A stretch of 64,000 nt of DNA from Xiphydria camelus (lineage: Eukaryota; Arthropoda; Insecta; Hymenoptera; Xiphydriidae). Within the stretch, counting starts at the first letter, position 1. Every line of letters begins with the position of its first letter. The position numbers were made by a program, and so were the translations under genes. Positions 1-10,607 of the stretch are shown here, piece by piece. Under the pieces are notes generated by a model. It ran no database searches. It saw nothing but the letters and a program-made list of their open reading frames with translations, and was not told the origin of the DNA. The stretch spans positions 14,530,455 to 14,594,454 of the forward strand of contig OY783200.1 of NCBI GenBank assembly GCA_963678675.1, given 5' to 3'.

Positions 1-4
1 AATT

Positions 5-460
5 GGTGTAATACAAAATTTTTGTTTTCAAAATGGCCACGCTGCAGTGCCGTATCCAATATTGGTTTTTTGATGACCTACTGGAAGCTTTTCTCGCCAC
101 AACTGCAACGTACAATAAAAACCGTTATTGTTTTATTAATATATTCCGATTATCTAAGGAACAACGTAGGATTTTTTAAATATATCTGTTTTTGATAAAA
201 TGGCGAACATTTGAAAGTTTTAAACGATTTTTCCTCCAAAAAATAGTCAGATTGTCTTTAATAACAATACAAATATTCAAGATATCCAAAAACGACTACG
301 TTGTTCCTTAGATAATCGGAGTATATTAATAAAACAATAACGGTTTTTATTGTACACTGCAGTTGTGACGATAAAAGCTTCCAGTAGGTCATCGAAAAAC
401 CAATACTGGATACGGCACTGCAGTGTGGCCATTTTGAAAACAAAAATGTTGTATTACACC
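5..460. mobile_element. Foldback element, arms about 180 bp
   Basis: Bases 5-185 are repeated in reverse complement at about 275-460; the outer ends are GGTGTAATAC and GTATTACACC. The short loop has no coding capacity. Both arms are AT-rich and differ by scattered substitutions, so the copy is not new. The left end touches the window edge, so its target duplication cannot be judged. The reading frame across the right arm is a by-product of the repeat. Confidence 0.75.
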
Positions 461-1083
461 ATTCTTTACTTGTTAAAGTGAGAGGAATTAAATAAAAAAA
501 CCCGCAATGTCCTATCTCACTTCGTTGCTCTGGAATAAAATTTCAAAGTTGTATCTAGTTTCCGTACCGTTACTGTGGTGTTCCCCCTTAACTGGAATAA
601 AGTTTTTTGTTGGTAACTTGTATATTTCTCGACTTGTAAGAGGTGGGACTGGGTGTTTTTGTAAAAGTACCAAAAAATCGTTTCTTTAGCGAGCTCTAGC
701 GCTGTTACGGCTTGTCAAAAAATAAAAGATGATCAGTGCATTTTGTAGAAAATTTTATTTACTTTAATTTTGTATGAAATGCTCATCTTCAAAAAGCGTA
801 TAGTTTTTTAAATATAAGCAACAAACTGAAAAAAGTGCTGAAAAATTCATATTTTTTGCGTTTTTGGCTATGAAGCCGACCTCTTACAAGGCAGCAAACT
901 ATAAATTCAGATTCACAGCAGCCACAAAACATATAAGACCGTCGAGAAAAAAATTTCCGCAATTTTGTTACGAAATCGGAGTTTTAAACACGCATTTATA
1001 CTGGACTATTATGGAGTAAAGGGTTTATGAGGTTTATGGGTTATGGAGTTTAAGAATTTAATGGCTTTGGGGTTTTTTGTGTT
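461..1083. other. Intergenic, no gene recognised
   Basis: AT-rich sequence with only short reading frames and no recognisable protein. No clear repeat boundary is visible. It separates the first foldback from the TGACCTTGA-rich repeats. Confidence 0.5.
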
Positions 1084-1466
1084 GAATAATTATTTCTGGA
1101 TTTGACCTTGAAATGAACTTGACCCTGACATACTGGAGGCAAACGAACCTCGGATTCTAACTCAGTGACCTCGAAAACATATTGACGTAGTAGTTTATTC
1201 CCGTGAAGACACATTTTCTTATTTTTGCAATTATCATATGAACCTTCCATACAATAACATGAAGTGACCTTGAAATGACCTTGGGGGTTATGTTATCAAA
1301 AAAATTTAATACATATCTAGACGTAAAATTTCCCGTTCTTTCAGAATCTGCAGTCAAAAATTCATTTTTCTCAGAATAAATACATTTGACCTTGAAATTA
1401 CCTTGAATTTGACCTTGGATCAAACGGACATCGGATTTGGATTCAGCGACCTCAAAAATATATAGG
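1084..1466. repeat. Dispersed direct repeats rich in TGACCTTGA
   Basis: Two diverged copies of an about 83-bp unit lie at 1084-1165 and 1386-1466; a third is at 3627-3711 in the same direction. Each contains TGACCTTGA (1103, 1265, 1387) followed by a GGATTC.GA.TCAGCGACC-like segment. The reverse complement of TGACCTTGA is the extended nuclear-receptor half site. No coding function is evident. Confidence 0.6.
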
Positions 1467-2121
1467 GTCATTCCATACCAAATCGGACACTTTTTGGAGT
1501 AACATTTCCGATTTTGCTCAAATTTGGATATATTATAGTCTTTATCGATGTTTAAGCGCATCTCGAAGGATTTTTCAAAATTTTGAAAATTGTTGATTTT
1601 ACAGCCACTTGAAAAATAACGCTGCTTTTTATTCATTAAATTATAACTGTCAAACCGGTTGTCGGCTGAGAACAATCTTTTGGATACTGAAAGTGAAAGA
1701 GTTGAAAAACCAGAGAAAAATTGCGTCGATCAAAAAAAAATTTTTTTAATAATTTTATTTACACTTGATTTAAATAATGTCGTATTTTCATAGCTGGCCA
1801 CTTTTTAAAAATTTGAAAAAAAGCAAGCATATACTTCGATATCTTCTCTTTCACGACAAATAACCAAAATAACGACACTTTCAAATTGACGACACAACAA
1901 TTAATTGAAGGGCTCGGGGCAACAAGGGATATAAGCCACATTTTTCGCGAAAATGAAATTTCTGCTCTGATGGATTGCTGTAATGCAAGGCCGAAGTCAC
2001 AACAAATATTACATACATATTGCAACATATGGCGCCAACAGCCGAGAATGCCGTTGTTGTATATTTATTAAGTTGGTACTTATTTTCATACAAGAAGGTT
2101 ATAAGCCACACAAAAGCCATC

Positions 2122-3147
2122 ATGGCCACTGTGACTGGAAGGACGTGCAAATGGAAACAGATTGAAAACGAGTTCAATTCAAGTGATAGTAATCGTTATT
2201 TCGACTCAGATGATTCAGTTAAAGACAGGGATTATGTTGAAACAAGCTCAACTTCTGATGATGAATTCTTCAGCGATTTATCGGTAAGTAAGTTTTATAG
2301 TGGCTTATGCCCTTTATGCAGAAATAAAAATGGCTTATGCCCTTCTATAGAAAAAAATAACAAAATGCTGTAATATTAATAAATTTAAATTATTGTTCAC
2401 TAAAAATTGAATCTTTTCTTAAAGTTGAGGTTTACTAGTGAGAATAAATCTGAGTTTGCACTGTGCTATAATCATATTCTTGCAAAAACAAAGACGATTC
2501 TCTAATTTGTGGCTTGTGACCTTTTTGCATTAAAAATATTTACTAGTCACTGGGTAATTAAAATATTGTTACAGGAGAATTGCAACCAAAATTTTGATAC
2601 TATTCGTTAAGTGCTACCCTTCTAATCGTAGAATATAAAACTATGTTCCTTTTTTATACCAAAATAAAATACCAAATATAAATATTATATATAAATATTA
2701 TATATATAATATAAATATAAATATTATATTTATTATTAAATATTATAAATACCAAAAATAGATATTTCTTTTTTTTAATAAAAAGTAATATGTCACTTGG
2801 TTTTTAAATAAATGTTTTTTTCAAGTATGTAAATTATTTTTTAAAATTAAATATTCACTATCAAAAGCACTGCCTTCAACTGTTTGTACACACTTAAAAC
2901 AAAATTAGTCCGACTTATTTTATGATTTCAGGATTTGAATGATATATTCAAACCGAGTTTTCTCAGAATGATGAAAATGTGGCTTATATCCCTTGTTGCC
3001 CCGAGCCCTTCAATTGAAGTTGACGCCGCGTCGATCTCGCCACGTCGGCCCCGCCGCCAGCCACCGGTCGGTAGGTTCGACTGGCTTGGCGACACGCTGG
3101 CGGCGGGGCCAACGTGGCGAGGCAAACGCGGCGTCAATTTCAATTAA
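2122..3147 (+). pseudogene. Possible two-exon TE reading frame inside the foldback
   Basis: Exon 1 (2122-2283, 54 codons) starts MATVTGRTCKW and is rich in Ser and Asp in its second half. It ends in phase 0 at a canonical donor, GTAAGT, at 2284. A good acceptor (TTTCAG ending at 2931) opens an in-frame continuation DLNDIFKPSF that runs into the right inverted arm and through the GC-rich insertion to 3147. Acidic Ser/Asp-rich first exons occur in several insect transposase genes, so this may be the captured start of one. I cannot name the family, and splicing is predicted only from the consensus sites. Confidence 0.35.
3016..3138. mobile_element. 123-bp GC-rich inverted-repeat insertion
   Basis: The uninterrupted copy of this site is the left foldback arm. 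Compared with it, the right arm carries an extra 123 bp flanked by the 7-bp duplication TTCAATT (3009-3015 and 3139-3145). The insert is far more GC-rich than its surroundings. Its ends pair as TTGACGCCGCG and CGCGGCGTCAA, with further internal pairing (CCACGTTGGCCCCGCCGCCAGC against its inverted partner, with a mismatch). It has no coding capacity. The family is not identified. Confidence 0.7.
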
Positions 3148-3626
3148 TTGTTGTGTCGTCAATTTGAAAGTGTCGTTATTTTTGTTTATTTGTCGTGAAA
3201 GAGAAGATATCGAAGTATATGCTTGCTTTTTTTCAAATTTTTAAAAAGTGGCCAGCTTTGAAAATACGACATTTGTTTAAATCAAGTGTAAATAAAATTA
3301 TTAAAAAAATTTTTTTTGATTGACGCAATTTTTCTCTGGTTTTTCAACTCTTTCATTTTTAGTACCCAAAAGATTGTTCTCAGCCGACAACCGGTTTGAC
3401 AGTTATAATTTAATGAATAAAAAGCAGCGTTATTTTTCAAGTGGCTGTAAAATCAACAACTTTCAAAATTTTGAAAAATCCTTCGCGATGCGCTTAAACA
3501 TCGATAAAGACTACAATATATCCAAATTTGAGCAAAATCCGAAATGTTACTCCAAAAAGTGTCCGATTCGGTATGGAATGACCCTATAGGGGAATAATAA
3601 TTTGAATCGATTTGACTATTTTTCCA

Positions 3627-3711
3627 GGATTTGACCTTGAAATAACCTTGAACGTGACGTGATGGAGACAAACGGATACCGGATCCGGATTCAGCGACCC
3701 CAAAAACATAA
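3627..3711. repeat. Third copy of the TGACCTTGA-type repeat
   Basis: Diverged direct copy of the units at 1084-1165 and 1386-1466, starting with TGACCTTGA at 3632. It sits just outside the right end of the foldback, whereas another unit sits just outside the left end. Confidence 0.55.
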
Positions 3712-4340
3712 AGATATACTGGTCTGGTCAGAGAGAGAGCAAGCATTTTTTCGATTTTTTTTTGTGGAGCTGTGTTATTCAATACTTCGATCTCTCCCGA
3801 ATTGACAGCTATCGAGAAATCAGACATTTGACACTTTTCGCTCTTACGCAGCACACAGCGCACTCTTCTCAAGCCAACTCTATCAAATTCTCGACCGTCG
3901 GCAAACACTGCCGAAGTCAATTTTCAAGTTATCGGCCATACGTATAGCACTTGCTCGAATTCTCCTGGGACATACCGTCCCCGATAGCCAAGCGTGACTT
4001 TCACCCAAAAGTCACGCGGTGGCGTCCCTGAGTGACGTTACTCTGATGCCACAGTGAGGATCCGGAGTGCGAGTTTTTGCCACAACGGAATACTTGATCC
4101 TGATTGGTCTATTCGCTGACGCCGTGCGGAATTTTTATTCGCGTCGGACACCGCTGTATGGTGGCGTTTCGTTCTTCCTAAGATGGCCGTCGTTGCGGAC
4201 CAAATGTCAAGATAACCATGTAACGTAAACAAAATATTTGTAAATAAAAGTAGTTTTAAGAGTGCAAATGCAATAAACCCAATTCATAAGTGATGAATAT
4301 CGATATCGAAGATATCTTGTCAGTTCTAGGAGAGTCAAAA
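3712..4340. other. Intergenic, no gene recognised
   Basis: Contains a short GA-rich tract and sequence of more balanced composition at 3780-4200. AATAAA-like signals occur near 4240-4280, which would suit the tail of a retroelement, but I see no matching second LTR or conserved protein. Unassigned. Confidence 0.4.
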
Positions 4341-4728
4341 ATGCCGCTAGTGGAAGGAGAAGCGGTATTGAAAAAGCAGTTTGTATTTTCCTGCTGAATC
4401 AAAAAGAGAAACCAAAATGCAGTGAAAATCGTCGCTTCTTGCGTACAATCGTCACGTGTAACAAGTGCTCCTCACGAAGTTGAAGTGAACATCTTACTAG
4501 TAAACAACAATAAAGAAGTAACGTGCAAGTGCAGCTGGGCCAGAGGAAGACGCAAACATGTTTTTGCAACGCTTCTGTACGCAAATCGGTAGGGCAAATA
4601 GTACCATGTGACGATTGTACCCAAGAAGCGACGATTTTCACTGCATTTTGGTTTCTCTTTTTGATTCCGCAGGAAAATACAAACCCTCTCTCTGCTTTCA
4701 ATACCGCTTCTCCTTCCACTAGCGGCAT
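4341..4728. mobile_element. 388-bp foldback element
   Basis: Terminal inverted arms of about 115-125 bp begin ATGCCGCTAGTGGAAGGAG at 4341 and end with the complement at 4728. The 130-bp loop is not repeated and has no conserved coding content. No convincing target-site duplication is visible. The arms differ by small indels. Confidence 0.7.
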
Positions 4729-4740
4729 TATACAGTGTAC

Positions 4741-5140
4741 GTAACACTACACTATCAAAAATTGGTAGTTAAATGCGGAGTGATTTGCGGAGTGAATGCG
4801 GAGTGGATGATTTTTAATTACTTTAATCCCGTCCGGAGTGAAATTCACTCCGAAAAAGATTTTATTTAAATTATTTATAAACTTAACTCCGCGGATGAAA
4901 TTCAGATAGGAATCGTTCACAAAATATTAAATTATAATACAAATAATACAATAATAATATTATTTTTTTTATTATTACTTTAGTACTAATAATAACATTT
5001 TAAGTCCGCACAAACGTTTTGCAAGCGTGTAAACCCGGCATTATGCCATCTTAAACTAACAAACTAAAGTTCACGAACGAAAAATCACATCCGGTTTTGT
5101 GTTTCGACCGCAGACCTTCGCAGACTCTCGCAGATTCACG
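4741..5140. other. Intergenic with short GCGGAGTG repeats
   Basis: GCGGAGTGA-like words recur at about 4775-4805 and CGGAGTGAAATTCACTCCG forms a small palindrome near 4834-4855. The rest is AT-rich and non-coding. It may be the remnant of a small inverted-repeat element; no boundary is clear. Confidence 0.35.
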
Positions 5141-5141
5141 G

Positions 5142-5418
5142 CGTGTGAAAAGTGCGCCACCTCACACTGCGTTCGAACATTCGCTGTTGTATAGATGTCC
5201 ATTGGTTACAAAAATCTGCGGTGAGTCACCCTGCGTCACCTCACTGAACTGCGTCTCAACGTTCGCTCGGCCGGCTCGCGGCGCGTGAAAACTACGCCAC
5301 CTCACACTGCGTCCGAACACACATTCGCTGTTATATAGATTTCTATGGGTTACAAAATCTGCGGTGAGTCGCCCTGCGTCACCTCAATGAACTGCGTCTC
5401 AACGTTCGCTTGGCCTAA
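5142..5418. repeat. Tandem duplication, two units of about 139 bp
   Basis: The unit starting GCGTGTGAAAAGTGCGCCACC at 5142 is repeated from 5280 with about 90% similarity, ending in CTGCGTCTCAACGTTCGCT in both units. The sequence is GC-rich for this window. No protein homology is recognised. It directly precedes the Harbinger element. Confidence 0.65.
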
Positions 5419-5603
5419 CTGTTACTGACTAAGCGCGGTCTCTCACGGGTCGGTGTGGTTTCGGCGCAATAAGTATACGGTAAATGTCATACCGATTCTT
5501 TACTAGCCAGCCTCGCTCACAGCCTCGGTATGTTGGCGGCGCACATGACGCTTGCCGGCGCATTTCATTTCGTGCTATTCCGCGGCGGAAAGTAGTAGGA
5601 AAC

Positions 5604-5864
5604 ATGTCTACGTCTAGTGATTCGAGTGATGAAGATATTATTATAATTTATAATTATTTCAGAAATCAAAGAAAAAAGATATTTTGGGTCCATCCATACA
5701 TTGAACGCAACTATGGTAGCAGACTATTTATAGCAGCAGGAGAATTGAGTGAAAATGATAAGTTTAAGGCACTGTATAGAATGTCAAAAAATTCTTTTCT
5801 AAAACTAGTTAGACTCGTTAAGCCATTGATAAGCAGACAAAATACGAACATGGTGTGTGTGTGA
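5604..5864 (+). pseudogene. Truncated HARBI1-like Harbinger transposase
   Basis: The frame opens MSTSSDSSDED and continues through FWVHPYIERNYGS, then a stretch ending LVKPLISRQNTNM. This order (an acidic start, the (F/R)WVHP motif, the YFRMS-like segment YRMSKNSF, and the NTNM-type motif) matches the N-terminus of Harbinger nucleases. The family is usually about 350-400 residues. Here only about 85 remain, and no part of the catalytic DDE core follows. The frame ends in unrelated sequence shared with the Crypton-like element's end. An upstream in-frame ATG at 5484 is less likely to be the start because the family begins near the acidic segment. Confidence 0.75.
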
Positions 5865-5867
5865 GGG

Positions 5868-5940
5868 AGTGTAGACCGTCCTTGGTACACCCCAACGGGA
5901 GGTTCGACCGGGAAAGCCCGACTGCCTAGATGCTTACAGC
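5868..5940 (+). repeat. Fragment of the Crypton-like element terminus
   Basis: About 70 bp from GACCGTCCTTGGT through TAGATGCTTACAG matches 21428-21500 in the same orientation and, inverted, the two parts flanking the MITE at 8330-8740. It lies exactly where the Harbinger transposase frame stops matching its family, so it marks an insertion or a recombination junction. Confidence 0.65.
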
Positions 5941-6315
5941 CTGCAAATGTCGAGACGCGACTGATTGGTGATGTTACACGTAACATACCGAGTACAAACC
6001 GCTTCGCGCCGATGCCACGCCGACCCGTGTGCGAGCATGGATACAAAATTTATAGAGCAACAACCAGTCGGTATGCTGCACGGATACCGAGCGCGGTTTT
6101 TGCTCGAAGCATACCGACCCGTGAGAGACCGCGCTAAAGCGAGGCGAGAGCCTAACACGTATATGAATGACCACACATATCACGGTTGGCACACCAGGCT
6201 GAATGACGACAGGCGCATAACATATGTAGAATATATACAGGGTGTAAAAAAAAGTCGCATAAAATATATGCGTCGCATAGAAAAACAAAAAACAAGGTTT
6301 CAATATTTTGAAATA

Positions 6316-6505
6316 TTCTATCCAGTCATACCAAACTCGACCCCCCCCCTCCCCTCCCCACCGCTAGGAGGGGGGGGGTAACCAATATTTTTAACGGAAA
6401 CCCCCAATTTGTATTACAGATTCGGGTTTTACGTTAAAAAATAAGAAACTTTTGTCTGAAATATTTTTTGTATCAGGGGTAAATGGCGCTCCAATCGATG
6501 GTGAT
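6316..6505 (-). repeat. C-rich repeat family, inverted copy
   Basis: Contains a CTATCCAG-T-CATA-C-AAACTCGAC start, poly-C/poly-G tracts and a TACGTTAAAAAATAAGAAAC segment. Two further copies occur in the opposite orientation at about 7607-7778 and 7862-8032. It forms the left part of a larger inverted arrangement around the 6538-7277 foldback. Confidence 0.65.
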
Positions 6506-6537
6506 ACAAACCACAGACCCACAATATCCATTAGTCG

Positions 6538-7277
6538 GAGAGCTAGCGACAAAATCGAGTGAGGTATTTTAAGGTTGCTAGAAATTTGTAAATAGATGTT
6601 TAAATAGTAGTAAATGGGAACGGTAATAACCTGTCAAGACATACCGGGTTGCGTCATTGAAAAATTAATATATCAAAGTTCAAAAAAGAACAAAAAATTA
6701 TGTTGCTTCTACAAAGCTATAATTTATAGGGGATGTTTATTCATTTATTTTAAGGAACTATGTAAAAGGACAGGTGATTCTGCTGGTCGCAAGTGACTGC
6801 CAGGCGAGCATATTAATGCGAGGTTAGACGCTTCGATCTCCCGAATTGACACCAACTCAAATTACCGACTCGACTTCTACCGGTAAAAGTGGCTCGAATA
6901 CCGACCAAGCCTGGCCGAAGGTAAATTGTAAGGTCCCTGCAACTGGTCAGGTCCAGCGCGGGACATGCGGTAGGTAGGTAATAGTGCTATCAGAATCGCA
7001 CTAATATGCTCGCCTGGCAGTCACTTGCAACCAGCAGAATCACCTGTCCTTTTACATAGCTCCTTAAAATAGATGAATGAACATCCCCTATAAATTATAG
7101 CTTTGTAGAAGCAACATAATTTTTTATTTTTTTTTGAACTTTGAAATATTAACTTTTCAATGACGCAACCCGGTATGTCTTGACAGGTAATTACCGTTCC
7201 CATTTACTACTATTTAAACATCTATTTACAAATTTTTAGCAATCTTAAAATACCTCACTCGATTTTGTCGCTAGCTC
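6538..7277. mobile_element. 740-bp foldback element with about 280-bp arms
   Basis: The left arm 6538-6822 (starting AGCTAGCGACAAAATCGAG) is repeated inverted at 6999-7277 with about 95% similarity. The 176-bp loop has no conserved coding content. Reading frames in both arms encode the same short peptide, but that is a result of the inversion and no known protein is matched. Confidence 0.8.
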
Positions 7278-7606
7278 TTGGACTACATCACTCCACTAAA
7301 CCTCGGGTTGATCTGCAAAACTGAAATCGAGCTACCGCGCAAAATTCGATCCTTTTCCCCTAACACACTGCCGAATACGAATTCTGAGATTCTCTGTTCA
7401 CGGCGGATTGTGCATTCACACAAGTACCCCAAAGGAAATAGAATTCACTACGTCCACACGTCGTTGTTCTTGGATAATGCTCAAAGTGAATCTAGTATTC
7501 TAAAGGAAAATGTGTGGTCACAATGATAAGGACCCCCATCTATCCAGTAAGGAAATCATGGGGTATAACTATGAAATTTAATTTTAGGCGTTCGTATTCT
7601 CACTCT

Positions 7607-8032
7607 CCCCCATTGATTGGAGCGCCATCTACACCTGATACAAAAAATGTTTTAGATAAAAATTTCTCATTTTATAACGCAAAACCCGAATTTGCAATAA
7701 AAATTGTGGGTTTCCATTAAAAATTTTGAAGTTACCCCGGAGGGGGAGGGAGGAGGGGGTATGGCTGGATGGAACTTTTAAAAATATTGAATCCGTATTT
7801 TTTGTTTTCCGCTTTGAAGTTTCTTTCCATAAATTTTTAGGATATCGTATTTTTATATTTTCCCCATCCCCTGATAGAAAAAATATTTCAGACAAAAGTT
7901 TCTTATTTTTTAACGTAAAACTCGAATCTGCAATAAAAATTGGGGGTTTCCATAAAAAATTTTGAAGCTACCCCTCGCCCCCCAGCCGGGCGGGGGGAGG
8001 GGAGTCGAGTTTGATATGGCTGGATAGAACTT
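7607..8032 (+). repeat. Two direct copies of the C-rich repeat family
   Basis: Copies at about 7607-7778 and 7862-8032 both run from CCCC-ATTGAT/CCCCTGATA through a poly-G/C tract to ATGGCTGGAT-R-GAACTTTT. They are inverted relative to 6316-6505. Divergence between them is moderate, with variable homopolymer length. Confidence 0.65.
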
Positions 8033-8040
8033 TTAGCAAC

Positions 8041-8740
8041 TTTAAAGCAAAAAATGTAGTTACAAAAATTAAAGCAAATTAAATTATATATAAAAATGTT
8101 CCATGTGTTTTATCCGTGCAACTATCTGGTTCGAAGTTATATGGGCATCAAAAGCTGAATATATTATAGGCATTTATTATTTTCTTTATTCTAGGCATAT
8201 TTAAAAACAAGCAACTGCTATTATGCTTTCATGATTGCATTTATGTTTGTTTTCTATCGGCCAACCCTACTCCTGTTGTATACGGAATGTTTAACTCAAG
8301 GTCATTAACCCTGTAAGCACCTAGACAAAGAATGTCGGGTGTAAAGGGCCTTCTAAACGGGCAATATTTTACTGCAATATGTGGCTGCAACACAGTAGCC
8401 GGCAACATTGCCAGCAATACCAGCCAGACTGTGCAATTTAGGATAATATTTTCAGTGTGTCCCGGCCATATAGCTACACATTTTTGGTATCGTCGCCCGT
8501 TTAGCCGCGCCTTTAAATATGGGCCATACTGTTGCATAAAATATTGCCGAAATATATATTGCCGAGCCATATACTACATTAAAATGTTTTCATGATAGCT
8601 GGGCTATAGTGGTCAATATTGCAGCCACAATATATTGCAGTAAAAATATTGCCCGTTTAGACGCCCCTTAAGCATCTAGATAGGGAAAGTCGGGCTTTTT
8701 CTCGACCGAGCCTCCCGTTGGGGTGTTACCAAGGACGGTT
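8041..8740 (-). mobile_element. Internally deleted derivative of the Crypton-like element
   Basis: Bases 8041-8245 match the reverse complement of about 23915-24125, and 8251-8740 (minus a nested MITE) match the reverse complement of about 21428-21595. The about 2.3-kb recombinase gene that separates those two parts in the fuller element is missing. The junction lies near 8245-8255. The copy is therefore a non-autonomous, MITE-like derivative made by internal deletion. It carries the 8345-8668 insertion. Confidence 0.75.
8345..8668. mobile_element. 324-bp PIF/Harbinger-type MITE
   Basis: Terminal inverted repeats are AGGGCCTTCTAAACGGGCAA on the left and the complement of AGGGGCGTCTAAACGGGCAA on the right. 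The target duplication is TAA (8342-8344 and 8669-8671). The related sequence at 21480-21505 holds the uninterrupted site, GGGTGTAAGCATC on the minus strand, so both the boundaries and the 3-bp duplication are directly shown. No coding capacity. A TAA duplication points to PIF/Harbinger. Confidence 0.85.
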
Positions 8741-8985
8741 TGAACCATTTGATAAATCATAATTGGAAATACCTCGCGAAATATACGGTTAATCTTGCCA
8801 GGTAAAAGCGGTCTGATTCGGCAAACGTAGGCCGCGAATGCAGCGATCGTCGCGAGCCGTTTCTGCAATGCCTACTCGATAGGGGATCGCCAGAATGCGA
8901 ATGCCGAGCCGGATTAAAGGGAGGGAATATCGAATTCAGTCGATAGCCAGGGGAAATCTAATGATAGCGTATTCAGGTTACCAAA

Positions 8986-9330
8986 CCTAGCATTGTTCCG
9001 TTAACCAAAGATGCAGCTCGATTGCACTCCTTCCGTACTTATCATCAGATACAGCTATGGTATGGAAATGAAAAATCAGCTTTAGATTGGGGATGGAAAA
9101 ATTCAAAGAATGGGTTAATGCCCATTGCTACTTTACAAGACGCAGCTCCCCAAGAATGACTGAAACTTATTTCTTGTAAATGCGCTAAAGGTTGTAATGC
9201 AGCTCGTAGCTGCCGCAAAGCAGGTTTGTATTACTTAGTACTGTGTGCATTTTGCCAGGGCAAATCTTGTTCGAATACTTCGGAAGTGGTCGGATTAGAC
9301 GTCCAAGACTGCGAGGAGAATTTCCCTATC
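8986..9330 (+). pseudogene. Decayed repeat-encoded Cys-rich protein fragment
   Basis: One frame reads ARLHSFRTYHQIQLWYGNE, then LDWGWKN, then after an in-frame TGA (near 9156) LISCKCAKGCNAARSCRKAG and CAFCQGKSC. This order (a His/Tyr-rich segment, a DWGW motif, then a C.C...C....C.CRK.G....C..C.G..C tail) is familiar from repetitive, probably TE-encoded insect proteins of unknown function. At least one conserved Cys appears replaced, and the stop confirms decay. The TE superfamily is not known to me. Confidence 0.55.
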
Positions 9331-9340
9331 GATATAGAAA

Positions 9341-10607
9341 GAGATAGGTATAAACCAATCAATAGAATATTCTGCACATTATGAATCAGATTCGGAACAT
9401 GAGACAGATGTTGAAGACATTCAGGATGACATTGAGGGTTATATTGAGCAACCAGTAACATCAAAAAGGCGAAAAACTCTGATGAGCCTACAACCTCAAA
9501 AGAAATTTGAAGTTATTTAAATTGGTGGCATAGTGGATTATGCCCATTGAGGAGACCACTTAAAAAAACGCGCTAGGTACTTTACCTCTAGGTGGTGGGT
9601 AAGCAAGTACAAGTATATGTGTGATATGATTTCTTTACCAAATAAAAATGCATATCACCAAAAAGCAATTGAATGTGTTTAAAACTTCCTACAATAAGAA
9701 AATTATTAAGTTTCGAGAGTTCGACGCCAATAACTTCAAAACAGGTAGTCGTACACAAAAATTCACAGATCTCGCAATCCTTGCAACTATCGGGGACATT
9801 GAAAATGATACGAAAAATATATAAATGATACTGTTATTAACTATGTATTACAATGCAAAAAAAAAGATAGATAATCACATAATATCATATTGTATATTTA
9901 CCGCGATATTACAAAAAGTAATTTTTTTTGTTTCATGAATACAATGGACGGGAATTATATAAACTATTACAATACCTATATACATTGGGGTGGCTCGTCA
10001 GGTTATGTTAGTTTATCATGTTTTAAGAATCGTCACCAAAGATCTGCACGATAAAAAATTTTCTAAGGTCGCTCACGAATTTTGAAAATTCAAAAACAGT
10101 GAAAATCGAATTTTTTTTCATTAAATTTTGTTTTCTTTTTACTTCGAATACAACATACATCTCTAACACTAATCGAATCTAAAATTACTCATAAATGTTA
10201 TTTATAATAAACTAAACTAAACTAAACTAAACCGAAACTAAAATATAAAAAATCCATCAACAATTACGACATCGATTGCGGGAGGTAACGTACTGTCATT
10301 ATTTCGGAAATTTTTCAGTAACGATGATTTGTCTATCTTACAAATAGTGCCATTGTAAGTTACATAATGATGTGGGTATCGGAGTCATGGGATACGAAAG
10401 CATTTTTTCGATATCCGCTGCCTCATTCATTGATATACCCAACATCCGACCAAACAGATCACGTTACGTACGAACCTCGCGTACTTTATTATTAATTGTT
10501 ACTTTTTGTTCGTTATTACAGCTCGCAAAATTCAAAATTTTATTTTGCTTGATTGGCGTTTCGAATCTGCTAACATCTTGCGAACATTCGGATATATGTA
10601 AATAAGT
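9341..10607. other. Intergenic, no gene recognised
   Basis: AT-rich sequence with a short ACTAA-type tandem repeat near 10210-10232. A 77-codon open frame on the plus strand at 10372-10605 resembles no known protein and partly overlaps the antisense of the fragment that follows. No other structure is seen. Confidence 0.45.

Larger units (their letters stand above)
1463..3586. mobile_element. TA-flanked foldback element with about 470-bp arms
   Basis: The element starts TAGGGTCATTCC and ends GGAATGACCCTA, with TA on both sides (1461-1462, 3587-3588), as in Tc1/mariner-type insertions. The left arm (to about 1940) is repeated inverted at about 2979-3586. The internal 1 kb carries a possible two-exon reading frame and about six copies of a GTGGCTTAT-R-CCCTT-like motif in both orientations (near 1925, 2098, 2298, 2329, 2510, 2982). 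Such motifs could be transposase-binding subterminal repeats, but that is inference. The right arm carries a nested GC-rich insertion at 3016-3138. Confidence 0.75.
5433..6134 (+). mobile_element. PIF/Harbinger element, 702 bp, defective
   Basis: Terminal inverted repeats GCGCGGTCTCTCACGGGTCG and its complement are flanked by the 3-bp duplication TAA (5430-5432 and 6135-6137), the TWA target expected for PIF/Harbinger. Inside is the N-terminal part of a HARBI1-like transposase, cut off at the point where foreign sequence begins. The element is therefore non-autonomous and internally rearranged. Confidence 0.85.
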
